Shown here: piece by piece, positions 57,548-64,000 of the stretch
How the letters are laid out: every line of letters begins with the position of its first letter
Numbering within the stretch: position 1 is the first letter of the stretch
Origin: Streptomyces sp. NBC_00223
GTDB lineage: Bacteria; Actinomycetota; Actinomycetes; Streptomycetales; Streptomycetaceae
Direction of reading: 5' to 3'
DNA: 64,000 nucleotides
NCBI RefSeq assembly: GCF_036199905.1
Contig: NZ_CP108109.1
Location: 5,579,501 to 5,643,500, forward strand
Notes under the pieces: model-generated
Told to the model about the DNA's origin: nothing
The model's database searches: none
The model's input: the letters and a program-made list of their open reading frames with translations, nothing else
Translations under genes and position numbers: made by a program

Positions 57548-57879
57548 ACACCAGGAAGATCCGGACGCCCGGCACCCTCGACCGCCCACTGACGCACGAC
57601 CCCAGGAATCACGACCCCAAGAATCAGGCCCCGATGACACCCACCCTCAACGAGCTGCCCGCACGTGCTTCCGACGCCTGCGCGTCGTCCCAGAACAGGA
57701 CCCTTGAAATGCAACTCATGCCAGAAGCCCTGGCCCGTGCCCAAATGCAACAGCGACTGCGCGAGGCCGAACACGAACGAAGGTCCGTGCGTCTGCTCGC
57801 CGCCCGTCGGCTCCAGCGCCGTGCGGAAAGGGCCTCGCTGCGCGCCCGGCGCGCACTGGCCATGGCCGTGATGCAGTAG
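57544..57879 (+). CDS. Arg-rich hypothetical protein coupled to wblC
   Basis: 111 residues from the ATG that overlaps the wblC stop. The second half is a conserved basic helix: LARAQMQQRLREAEHERRSV, RLLAARRLQRRAERASLRAR, then RALAMAVMQ. The first 55 residues look unconserved, so the true start could be the ATG at 57709 (MQLMPEALARA). Function unknown; the position behind wblC suggests co-induction by antibiotics. A strong hairpin ends the operon. Confidence 0.65.
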   Translation: MNTRKIRTPGTLDRPLTHDPRNHDPKNQAPMTPTLNELPARASDACASSQNRTLEMQLMPEALARAQMQQRLREAEHERRSVRLLAARRLQRRAERASLRARRALAMAVMQ

Positions 57880-57957
57880 CCGAAAGGCTCACCCGTGTCA
57901 CCCATATGATCCGGTGCGAACAGAAAACCGCTCGGCGCCACTGACCTCGTACGATCT

Positions 57958-57989
57958 CGCGGGACCGGTCCGGAAGGGCCGGTCCCGCG
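57958..57989 (+). terminator. Hairpin ending the wblC operon
   Basis: CGCGGGACCGGTCC (57958-57971) pairs with GGGCCGGTCCCGCG (57976-57989), one G-T pair, loop GGAA (a stable tetraloop). Confidence 0.75.
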
Positions 57990-58035
57990 GTGCGTTGGAC
58001 GACAAACCCGGCGTCGGCGGAGGTATCGTCACCCA

Positions 58036-58215
58036 GTGGATCAGAAGACCTCTCAGACCACGACCACGTGTGCCCGTTGCGGAGCCGTTCACGAAGGTCT
58101 GCCGCTGACGTGGACCTGCTCCGTCGAGAACGGCCGGCGCGTCTATTTCTGCGACACGTGCGCGCGCGAGCATCTGCGCAGCATCGAAGGCCGCCTGGAC
58201 TCCGACTGGTGGTAG
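58036..58215 (+). CDS. Small zinc-ribbon protein (59 residues)
   Basis: Reads from VDQKTSQTTTTCARCGAV, through PLTWTCSVENGRRVYFCDTC, to EGRLDSDWW. Two CxxC pairs (CARC; CDTC) form a zinc ribbon, with a further Cys between. GTG at 58036; GGAGG lies 12 nt upstream, and a TATCGT hexamer at about 58024 could also give a near-leaderless transcript. Such ribbon proteins with a terminal DWW/AWW are conserved in Streptomyces. Function unknown. Convergent with the ABC1 kinase gene. Confidence 0.75.
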   Translation: MDQKTSQTTTTCARCGAVHEGLPLTWTCSVENGRRVYFCDTCAREHLRSIEGRLDSDWW

Positions 58216-58258
58216 CGGCCGGACCCCACGACAGCCGTCCGGTTCCGGCCCGGACGCC

Positions 58259-59608
58259 CTACGCGGACTCCGCCGTGCCCTCCGGGTCGAAACCGGGCAG
58301 CCACGCGCGCAGCTCGTCGCGCAGCCGCACGGTCGCGCCCAGCTGGCACAGCACACCGACGGTGCTCAGCGTCACCCGGTGAATCAGCAGATAGGACGGC
58401 GGCAGGTTCAACTGCTTGCCCAACTGGTGGGCGGGTGACCGCGGATCGGCGATCCGGGCCGCCTGCGCCCGCATCCACGCCCGGTCGAAGGGGAACTCCT
58501 CCCGCCCGGCCGGTTCGATGATCGGCCGCAGATAGTCGAGCACGGCCTCCGCGTCAAGGTTAATCGTCGGCTTGACGAAGCCCTCCTTGCGGAGCATCGC
58601 GTAGACCTGATCGGCGTCGTCCTCCAGGGCGAGCCGCAGCGCGGTGCCGATCGGCAGCGGCAGACCCTCGGGTAGCCGGTCGACCGTGCCGAAGTCCAGC
58701 ACGCCCAGCCGCCACCCCGAGGCCGGTCCGTCGTCCGTCAGCAGCCGGAAGTTGCCCGGGTGCGGGTCGGCGTGCAGCAGCCCGGTGCGGGCCGGCCCGG
58801 CGAATAGGAAGTGTGACAGCAACTGCCCGGCCCGGTCGCGCATCTCCTGGCTGCCGCCCGAGATCACCTCGGACAGCGGCACCCCGTCCATCCACTCGGT
58901 GACCAGCACCTGGTCCGCCTGGTGCACCACGTCCGGCACCTCGATGTCCGGGTCCCCGGCGAACTCCACGGCGTGGACATGCTGGGCCCGCGCCTCCAGG
59001 GCGTAGTCCAGCTCCTCCGCGACGCGCTCGCGCAGCTCGGCCAGCAGCGGCTTGACGTCCATCCCGGGCACCAGCGGACCGAACATCCGTGCCACCCGGC
59101 CCAGTTGGGACAGGTCGGACAGGAGCGCGTCCCCGGCCCCCGGATACTGGACCTTCACCGCGACCTTGCGCCCGTCGCTCCACACCGCCCGGTGCACCTG
59201 CCCGATCGACGCCGCCGCGGCCGGGGTGTCGTCGAACTCGGCGAACAGCGAGCGCCAGTCCTTGCCCATCCGCTCGGACAGCACCCGGTGGACGGTGCGG
59301 GCCGGCAGCGGCGGGGCGGCCTCCTGGAGTTTGGTGAGCGCGGCCCGGTAGGGCCCGGCCACGTCCTCCGGCAGCGCGGATTCGAAGACCGACAGGGCCT
59401 GCCCGAACTTCATCGCGCCGCCCTTCAGCTCCCCGAGCACCTTGAAGAGCTGTTCCGCGGTGCGCTCCTGCAACTCGGAGGCGACCTCGTCGGCGGGACG
59501 GCCGCCGAGCCGCTTGCCGAGCCCGAGCGTGGCCCGCCCGGCGAATCCCAGCGGGAGCGCGGCCAGCTTCGCGGTCCGGGTCACCGCCTTGCGCGGAAGA
59601 TCAGACAT
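58259..59608 (-). CDS. ABC1/AarF/UbiB-family atypical kinase
   Basis: 449 residues. ADCK/UbiB hallmarks: ELKGGAMKFGQALS (the KxGQ motif), AAASIGQVHRA (Ala-rich loop), VAVKVQYPG (ATP-binding Lys), LHADPHPGNF (catalytic loop) and VLDFGTVDRL (DFG). These proteins act as ATPases that support lipid or quinone metabolism rather than as ordinary protein kinases. No C-terminal membrane helices are seen. It follows the ThiF-like gene at 21 bp on the same strand, forming an operon. Rv3197 is the mycobacterial equivalent, from memory. Confidence 0.92.
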   Translation of the reverse strand: MSDLPRKAVTRTAKLAALPLGFAGRATLGLGKRLGGRPADEVASELQERTAEQLFKVLGELKGGAMKFGQALSVFESALPEDVAGPYRAALTKLQEAAPPLPARTVHRVLSERMGKDWRSLFAEFDDTPAAAASIGQVHRAVWSDGRKVAVKVQYPGAGDALLSDLSQLGRVARMFGPLVPGMDVKPLLAELRERVAEELDYALEARAQHVHAVEFAGDPDIEVPDVVHQADQVLVTEWMDGVPLSEVISGGSQEMRDRAGQLLSHFLFAGPARTGLLHADPHPGNFRLLTDDGPASGWRLGVLDFGTVDRLPEGLPLPIGTALRLALEDDADQVYAMLRKEGFVKPTINLDAEAVLDYLRPIIEPAGREEFPFDRAWMRAQAARIADPRSPAHQLGKQLNLPPSYLLIHRVTLSTVGVLCQLGATVRLRDELRAWLPGFDPEGTAESA

Positions 59609-59629
59609 GCGCCCCTCATTTCCCGTCGG

Positions 59630-60868
59630 TCACATGGCCATTGTGCCCCTCCCCACCCGCGGCCCGTGGAGCAGAGCGCCGGTAGTCGCCGGCTCCCGCA
59701 CTTTGGCCGCCCCCGCGACCCCACCCGTCCCCGCGCCCCCACGGCCCGCGCCCGGACGTACCACCGACTCCCGCAGGTCCCGCCGCCCGGGCCGGGCCCT
59801 CGCGCCGCACCCGCAGCGCCCGTCCCCCGGCAGCGGCCGCACCCGGGTGGAGAGCCGGCCGAGCGACAGCTCCACCCGCGCTCCCGCGCTCGGCGGCAGC
59901 CGCCCGTCCAGCAGCGCCAGCACATGGGCCGCCGCCAGCCCGGCGACGGCGGTGGCCAGCGCGATGTCGCAGGCCGGGACCGCCGACTGCCGACCCGATC
60001 CGAGCTGCGCCAGCATCCGCGGCCACGCCGGGTCGCCGTCGGCCAGCAGCAGCCCCAGGCACTCCCCGCAGGCCGTCCGTCCGGGCAGCACCAGCGGGCC
60101 CACCAGGCCCGTGCCCTCCAGTACGCCCGTATAGAGGTGCGGCACGGCCGCCGCGACCAGCTCGCGGGCCTCGTCCGGGTCCGGCGCGTAGGCGAGCAGC
60201 CCGTCCCGGGGCGCGAGCACCACCACGGACGTCCCGGGCGCGGCCCGCTCCCCGGGACCGTACCGGGGACTCACCCCCGGACCCGCCCGCCGCACCGCAC
60301 CGCGACCTGCGGCGTCCCGACGGTCGCCGATGTGCTCGGCCGGGATGCCCGCGGGCCCCACGTCCCACGGCTCGACCCGCCCGGCGTCGACCAGGTCCAC
60401 CGCGCCCACGCCGGCCGCCGACAGCACCGCCGCCAGCGCGGCGCCCACCCGGCCCGCTCCGTGCACCCGCACCCGCGAGGCCGTGCGGTGCCGTATCCGG
60501 GCCGCCGCCCCGCCCGCTTCCGGGTGCACCACCGACAGCGCGGCCAGATCGGGGCGGAGCCGGTCCAGCACGGCGGTGCGGTGCCGCAGGGCCCCCGACA
60601 GCGCCGCGTGGGCCGACGCGTCGTCCAGCACCCCGCCCTCCGCGAGCAGCCCCAGCAGCCGTCTGACCCGGTCGGGCGTCAGCCCCAGTGCGGCCGCGTC
60701 CCGCGTCACCGTTTCCGTACTGCGCGTGCCGTCCAGCAAATCGAGAAAGCCGGCCGCCGGTCCGTCCACCGGCTCCAGCACCACCGCGTGTACCGGATCG
60801 ACTCCGAACTGCACGCTTTCCCGGTCCCGCCAGCTGCGCCGCAGGGCACCTTTCAGCATCGGACGCAT
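59630..60868 (-). CDS. Orphan ThiF/E1-like protein with an RRE-type N-terminal domain
   Basis: 412 residues. Residues ~25-85 form a winged-helix-like domain (VVLEPVDGPAAGFLDLLDGT; TPDRVRRLLGLLAEGGVLDD) resembling the leader-peptide-binding RRE of TOMM cyclodehydratase partner proteins. A Rossmann domain follows (VRVHGAGRVGAALAAVLSAA, LVDAGRV). CGEC and CGCG could be the two halves of a zinc site. The E1 ATP-binding Arg/Asn residues are not obvious, so it may not adenylate. No YcaO or precursor gene is nearby. The ATG at 60868 has AAAGGAG upstream. Operon with the ABC1 kinase gene. Confidence 0.75.
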   Translation of the reverse strand: MRPMLKGALRRSWRDRESVQFGVDPVHAVVLEPVDGPAAGFLDLLDGTRSTETVTRDAAALGLTPDRVRRLLGLLAEGGVLDDASAHAALSGALRHRTAVLDRLRPDLAALSVVHPEAGGAAARIRHRTASRVRVHGAGRVGAALAAVLSAAGVGAVDLVDAGRVEPWDVGPAGIPAEHIGDRRDAAGRGAVRRAGPGVSPRYGPGERAAPGTSVVVLAPRDGLLAYAPDPDEARELVAAAVPHLYTGVLEGTGLVGPLVLPGRTACGECLGLLLADGDPAWPRMLAQLGSGRQSAVPACDIALATAVAGLAAAHVLALLDGRLPPSAGARVELSLGRLSTRVRPLPGDGRCGCGARARPGRRDLRESVVRPGAGRGGAGTGGVAGAAKVREPATTGALLHGPRVGRGTMAM

Positions 60869-60975
60869 CACTCCGCTCCTTTCTTTTCCCGCCCGCCACC
60901 ATCGGGCCGCCGATTCATCACTCTGTGTGAGCGATAGCGCCAGAATGCCCGATAGGCCAGTGCCCGCACGGAAAG

Positions 60976-60984
60976 TTATCCACA
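60976..60984 (+). promoter_or_regulatory. Consensus DnaA-box sequence within a dyad
   Basis: TTATCCACA, followed at once by GGCTGTGGGGGATA, so the box forms an imperfect dyad (TATCCACAG-G-CTGTGG). It lies between the divergent ThiF-like and YgjP/M48 genes. Second such box in the window. Confidence 0.35.
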
Positions 60985-61089
60985 GGCTGTGGGGGATAGT
61001 CGTTCAATATGCGTATGAAGCGAGGTGATTCACACGGCATCCGGCCCGGAGACGGGACTTCCCACAGGCGCAGCGGGTAACGTCGAAAT

Positions 61090-61671
61090 GTGTCCGCCGA
61101 TCCCGCGCGTAACCTCACCAGCCGGCCCGAGCCCGCTCGCGGCCTCCGGACGAGCGCTGTCGAAGTGCGTCGCAGCGCCCGCCGGCGGCGAACCGTGTCC
61201 GCGTACCGGGACGGGGATCGCACGGTCGTGCTGATCCCGGCCCGGATGTCCGCGGCCGAGGAGCAACGCTGGGTGACGGTGATGCTCGACAAGCTCGCCG
61301 CGCAGGAGAGCCGCCGGATGCCCGGCGACGACGAGCTGGCCACGCGCGCCGAACGGCTGGCGGAACAATATCTGCTCGGCCGGGCCGTCCCCGACACGGT
61401 CCGCTGGGTCACCAACCAGAACGCCCGGTGGGGCTCCTGCACCCCCGCCGAGGGCAGCATCCGCCTCTCCCACCGGCTCCAGGGCATGCCCGAGTACGTC
61501 ATCGACTACGTCCTGCTGCACGAGCTCGCCCACCTTCTCGTCCCCGGGCACGGTCCGAGCTTCTGGAAGCTGCTTGAGGGCTATCCGCGCACCGAGCGCG
61601 CCCGCGGTTTCCTGGAGGGCGTGGTCGCGGCCGACCGACTGCCCCACCCGCCCGGCTCCCGCGAGGCATAG
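61090..61671 (+). CDS. M48-family (YgjP/DUF45-type) metallopeptidase
   Basis: 193 residues. Motifs TNQNARWGSCTPAEGSIRLS and DYVLLHELAHLLVPGHGPSF with the HELAH zinc site (144-148) and the downstream GHGxxFW are those of YgjP/DUF45 proteins. No membrane segment, so probably a soluble cytosolic enzyme. Basic N-terminus (RRSARRRRTVSAYRDGDRTV). GTG start. The substrate is unknown. Confidence 0.88.
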   Translation: MSADPARNLTSRPEPARGLRTSAVEVRRSARRRRTVSAYRDGDRTVVLIPARMSAAEEQRWVTVMLDKLAAQESRRMPGDDELATRAERLAEQYLLGRAVPDTVRWVTNQNARWGSCTPAEGSIRLSHRLQGMPEYVIDYVLLHELAHLLVPGHGPSFWKLLEGYPRTERARGFLEGVVAADRLPHPPGSREA

Positions 61672-61810
61672 CCGCCCGTCGTCGGCAGACGCTGCGCGCC
61701 CGCGAGTTGTAGCAGGTCCGGTACAGGCCGGAGATGGCCGCTGTGGGACGGAGCGGTTAGCCTGTCGCAACGCAGCGAAGCGCAACGAGGGGATGGGGGA
61801 CGGTCGCAGT

Positions 61811-63532
61811 ATGGCCAGGGAATTCCAGCGTGGCCACAAGGCCAAGATCAGTGATCTGACACCCGGGACGGACCTGTACATCGGCGTGCAGATCAACGCT
61901 CCCGGGCTGACGTTCGACATCAGTTGTTTCGGGCTCGACGACAAGGAACAGCTGTCGGACGACCGTTACTTCATCTTTTTCAACCAGCCGAAGTCGCCCG
62001 AGGAGTCCATTCAGCTGCTCGGCGCGCAGGCCGGTGACACCGAGTCCTTCCGTGTCACCCTTGAGCGCATTCCGGCGGCCATTCGCAAGCTGTCGTTCAC
62101 CGCGACCATTGACGGCGACGGGCGGATGTCGCATATCTCGCCCGGCTACATCCGGGTCGTGGCCGGTGGCGAGGAGGTCGCGCGGTACGCGTTCAGCGGC
62201 TCGGAGTTCAGCACCGAGCGCGCGGTGATGCTCGCCGACATCTACCTCAAGGACGTATGGCGGTTCGCCGCCGTCGGCCAGGGCTTCGACGGAGGACTCG
62301 CCGCGCTGCTGGAGAACTTCGGCGGAGAGGTCGCCGAGGAGGAGCCCGAGCCTCCGCAGCAGGCCGCGGTCCCCGGCTTCGCCCCGCCTCCTGGCGGCCA
62401 GGCGCCCGCCCCCGTGCCCGGCTTCGCCCCGCCGCCCGGCGGACCACCGCCCGCACCCCCCGCCCCGGCTCCCTCCTTCGGCGCACCGCCGGTCCCGCCG
62501 CCCGCTCCCGTTCCCCCGCCGCTCCCGGCTCCCTCCTTCGGCGCCCCCGCCGGCCCTCCGCAGCCCGCCGCCGCGCAGCAGTTCGCGCAGCCCGGCCCAC
62601 CGCCGCAGTACGCGCAGGGCCAGGGGTTCACCCCGCCGGGCGACCCGTCGGTGCATCAGGCGCCCACGATGATCGCGCCGCTGGCCGCCCCGCCCGGCCA
62701 GGCTCCACCCGGTCCGCCGCCCTTCGGGCAGGTCCCGCCGCCCGTCGCGCCTCCCGGGCAGATCCCCGGCCAGCCGGTCCCGCCGCCCTTCCCGCAGCCC
62801 GCCTTCGGCGCCCAGCCCGCGGGCGGCCCCGCGGCCGGTTACGGCCACCCCGCCGTACCCGCCCAGGGCGCCGGGCTCGCCGTCGCCATGCAGAAGTACC
62901 GCGAACTGCCCACCGGTCAGCGCTGGACGCAGCAGAACCCGAAGATGATGCGCGCCGACCTCAGCCAGGCCGGCGGCCAGCCCGTGCTCGCCCGCCAGGG
63001 CAGCATGGTGCTCTACCAGGGGAAAGTCGACTTCGGCTACAAAGGCGCCGGATTCACCGGCCGGATCGTCGGCAACGTCACCGGCCAGGAGATGCAGCTG
63101 ATGCGCTGTACGGGCGGCGGCCAGGTCTTCTTCGCCGAGAACGCGGCCTATCTGCACCCCATTGAGCTCCAGGGCGACGCCATCTGCGTCTCCGCCGAGA
63201 ACGTGCTCGCCTTCGACGAGACCCTTCAGCACGAGGTGCGGCGCATCGAGGGCCACGGCATCCCCGGCGGCGCCCTCTACACCATGCAGTTCCACGGCAC
63301 CGGGACCGTGATCGTCAAGACGCACGGTACCCCCGTGGTCCTCCCGGTCACCCCCACCACGTACGCGGACAGCAACGCGATCGTCGCCTGGTCGGCCGCC
63401 GCCCAGGTGATCGTCTCCAGCCAGGTCAGGCTGCGCAGGACCGCCTTCCCCGGCCACAGCGGCGAGACCGTGAACCTCCAGTTCCGCGGCGCTCCCGGCA
63501 ACTTCATCGTCGTTCAGCCCTACGAGGTGTGA
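61811..63532 (+). CDS. TerD-domain protein fused to an AIM24 domain
   Basis: 573 residues. TerD domain at 1-190 (GHKAKISDLTPGTDLYIGVQ; FDISCFGLDDKEQLSDDRYF; MSHISPGYIRVV; ERAVMLADIYLKDVWRFAAV GQG). Next is a ~160-residue Pro-rich linker with repeated PGFAPPPGG and APSFGAP. The C-terminus (~365-573) is an AIM24-type beta-barrel (QGSMVLYQGKVDFGYKGAGF; TGQEMQLMRCTGGGQVFFAE; GHSGETVNLQFRGAPG). TerD domains bind Ca2+ and act in stress and tellurite systems; AIM24 is widespread and of unclear role. Followed at 6 bp by another AIM24 gene. Confidence 0.88.
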   Translation: MAREFQRGHKAKISDLTPGTDLYIGVQINAPGLTFDISCFGLDDKEQLSDDRYFIFFNQPKSPEESIQLLGAQAGDTESFRVTLERIPAAIRKLSFTATIDGDGRMSHISPGYIRVVAGGEEVARYAFSGSEFSTERAVMLADIYLKDVWRFAAVGQGFDGGLAALLENFGGEVAEEEPEPPQQAAVPGFAPPPGGQAPAPVPGFAPPPGGPPPAPPAPAPSFGAPPVPPPAPVPPPLPAPSFGAPAGPPQPAAAQQFAQPGPPPQYAQGQGFTPPGDPSVHQAPTMIAPLAAPPGQAPPGPPPFGQVPPPVAPPGQIPGQPVPPPFPQPAFGAQPAGGPAAGYGHPAVPAQGAGLAVAMQKYRELPTGQRWTQQNPKMMRADLSQAGGQPVLARQGSMVLYQGKVDFGYKGAGFTGRIVGNVTGQEMQLMRCTGGGQVFFAENAAYLHPIELQGDAICVSAENVLAFDETLQHEVRRIEGHGIPGGALYTMQFHGTGTVIVKTHGTPVVLPVTPTTYADSNAIVAWSAAAQVIVSSQVRLRRTAFPGHSGETVNLQFRGAPGNFIVVQPYEV

Positions 63533-63538
63533 CCCGCC

Positions 63539-64000
63539 ATGGACCAGCAGATGATCGCGGGCTACGCACCCACCCCGGTGGCCGCCCGGATGGAGAACCA
63601 CGGGTCGGCCATGCTCAAGGTCGCCATGCAGACCGGCCAGGACCTCTTCGCCCGCAGCGGCTCCATGGTCGCCTACGAGGGCTTTGTGCAGTACGAGCCG
63701 AACCCGCCCGCCGTACGGCAGATGGCCTCGGCCTGGCTGACCGGCGAGAGCACGCCTCTCATGAAGTGCAGCGGTGACGGCCTGCTCTACCTCGCCGACT
63801 ACGGCGCCGACGTGGTGTGCCTGAACCTCAACAACGAGTCGGTGTCCGTCAACGGCACGAATCTGCTCGCCTTCGACGCGCACCTCCAGTGGGGCGTCGA
63901 GCGGGTCAAGGGCCTCGCCAAGTTCGCCGGGCAGGGCCTGTTCAACGTGGCGGTGTCCGGCACCGGCTGGGTGGCCGTCACCTCACGCGGCACGCCGATC
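63539..64000 (+). CDS. AIM24-family protein, 5' part
   Basis: The first 154 codons are in the window; the gene runs off the end. It begins MDQQMIAGYAPTPVAARMEN and continues with AMLKVAMQTGQDLFARSGSM, MKCSGDGLLYLADYGADVVC and LLAFDAHLQWGVERVKGLAK, matching the AIM24 beta-barrel and the C-terminal half of the preceding TerD protein. ATG 6 bp after the TerD-AIM24 stop, so co-translated. Confidence 0.85.
   Translation, partial: MDQQMIAGYAPTPVAARMENHGSAMLKVAMQTGQDLFARSGSMVAYEGFVQYEPNPPAVRQMASAWLTGESTPLMKCSGDGLLYLADYGADVVCLNLNNESVSVNGTNLLAFDAHLQWGVERVKGLAKFAGQGLFNVAVSGTGWVAVTSRGTPI

Noticed and set aside
57909..57947. 12-codon ORF MIRCEQKTARRH after the wblC operon
   Set aside because: No ribosome site, sits just before a terminator, and nothing supports translation.
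60976..60984. DnaA box as part of a replication origin
   Set aside because: A single box without a cluster, dnaA, dnaN or AT-rich unwinding region; not an origin.

Overview
The window is a piece of high-GC actinobacterial chromosome, almost certainly Streptomyces. Evidence: strong third-position GC, frequent GTG starts, many overlapping genes, a single in-frame TTA codon noticed in the whole set, a WhiB7/WblC protein, DUF3117, DUF3107, DUF3152 and DUF6758 families, and GGAAT-N18-GTT (SigR-type) promoters. No rRNA, tRNA or CRISPR was found. Most genes are core. From memory, the order 1-14.4 kb (folP, DivIVA-like, tag, DUF3117, O-methyltransferase, sigE, anti-sigma, tatB, mrp, DUF1003, MgtE-N/CBS, corA) resembles Mycobacterium tuberculosis Rv1207-Rv1239. 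The order 19-60 kb (rhlE-like helicase, ferritin-like protein, DUF3107, TetR, DUF3152, moeZ, ATL, adnA, adnB, nudC, mrx1, uvrD2, whiB7, ABC1 kinase) resembles Rv3211-Rv3196.

Layout. 1-14 kb: DNA glycosylase Tag, an envelope-stress ECF sigma/anti-sigma/TatB operon, Mrp Fe-S carrier, a soluble MgtE-like sensor with a DUF1003 membrane partner, and CorA behind a leader containing a tiny ORF. 14-28 kb: a SUFU-domain protein, an MFS exporter with dyad operators, a PHP phosphoesterase, MarC, a DEAD-box helicase with a repetitive basic tail, and the DUF3107/TetR/DUF3152 group. 28.4-33.8 kb: a compact cluster inserted between the DUF3152 gene and moeZ. It holds a PelF-like glycosyltransferase with a TTA codon, a polytopic membrane protein, an NAD-epimerase and a spherulin-4 (GH135-like) protein, and it looks like a developmentally controlled exopolysaccharide locus. 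34-40 kb: moeZ, two secreted proteins, and a large UPF0104/kinase-like membrane protein. 40-58 kb: DNA repair and redox: ATL, AdnA, AdnB, M20 peptidase, NudC, mycoredoxin, UvrD2, and WblC with its attenuator leader. 58-64 kb: zinc-ribbon protein, ABC1 kinase, an orphan ThiF/RRE-type protein, a YgjP/M48 peptidase, and TerD-AIM24 proteins.

Mobile and repeat content: one complete IS30-family element (52394-53875) with imperfect 28-bp ends and an AGG target duplication, inserted into the loop of a terminator hairpin. Four arrays of a ~27-bp GC-rich intergenic repeat sit at gene 3' ends (1.2, 6.9, 17.1 and 23.7 kb). Two proteins (AdnA and the 30.1-kb membrane protein) carry in-frame DNA repeat expansions.

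All functional calls come from reading motifs and remembered family knowledge; no database search was run. Start codons were chosen from ribosome-binding sites and overlaps.
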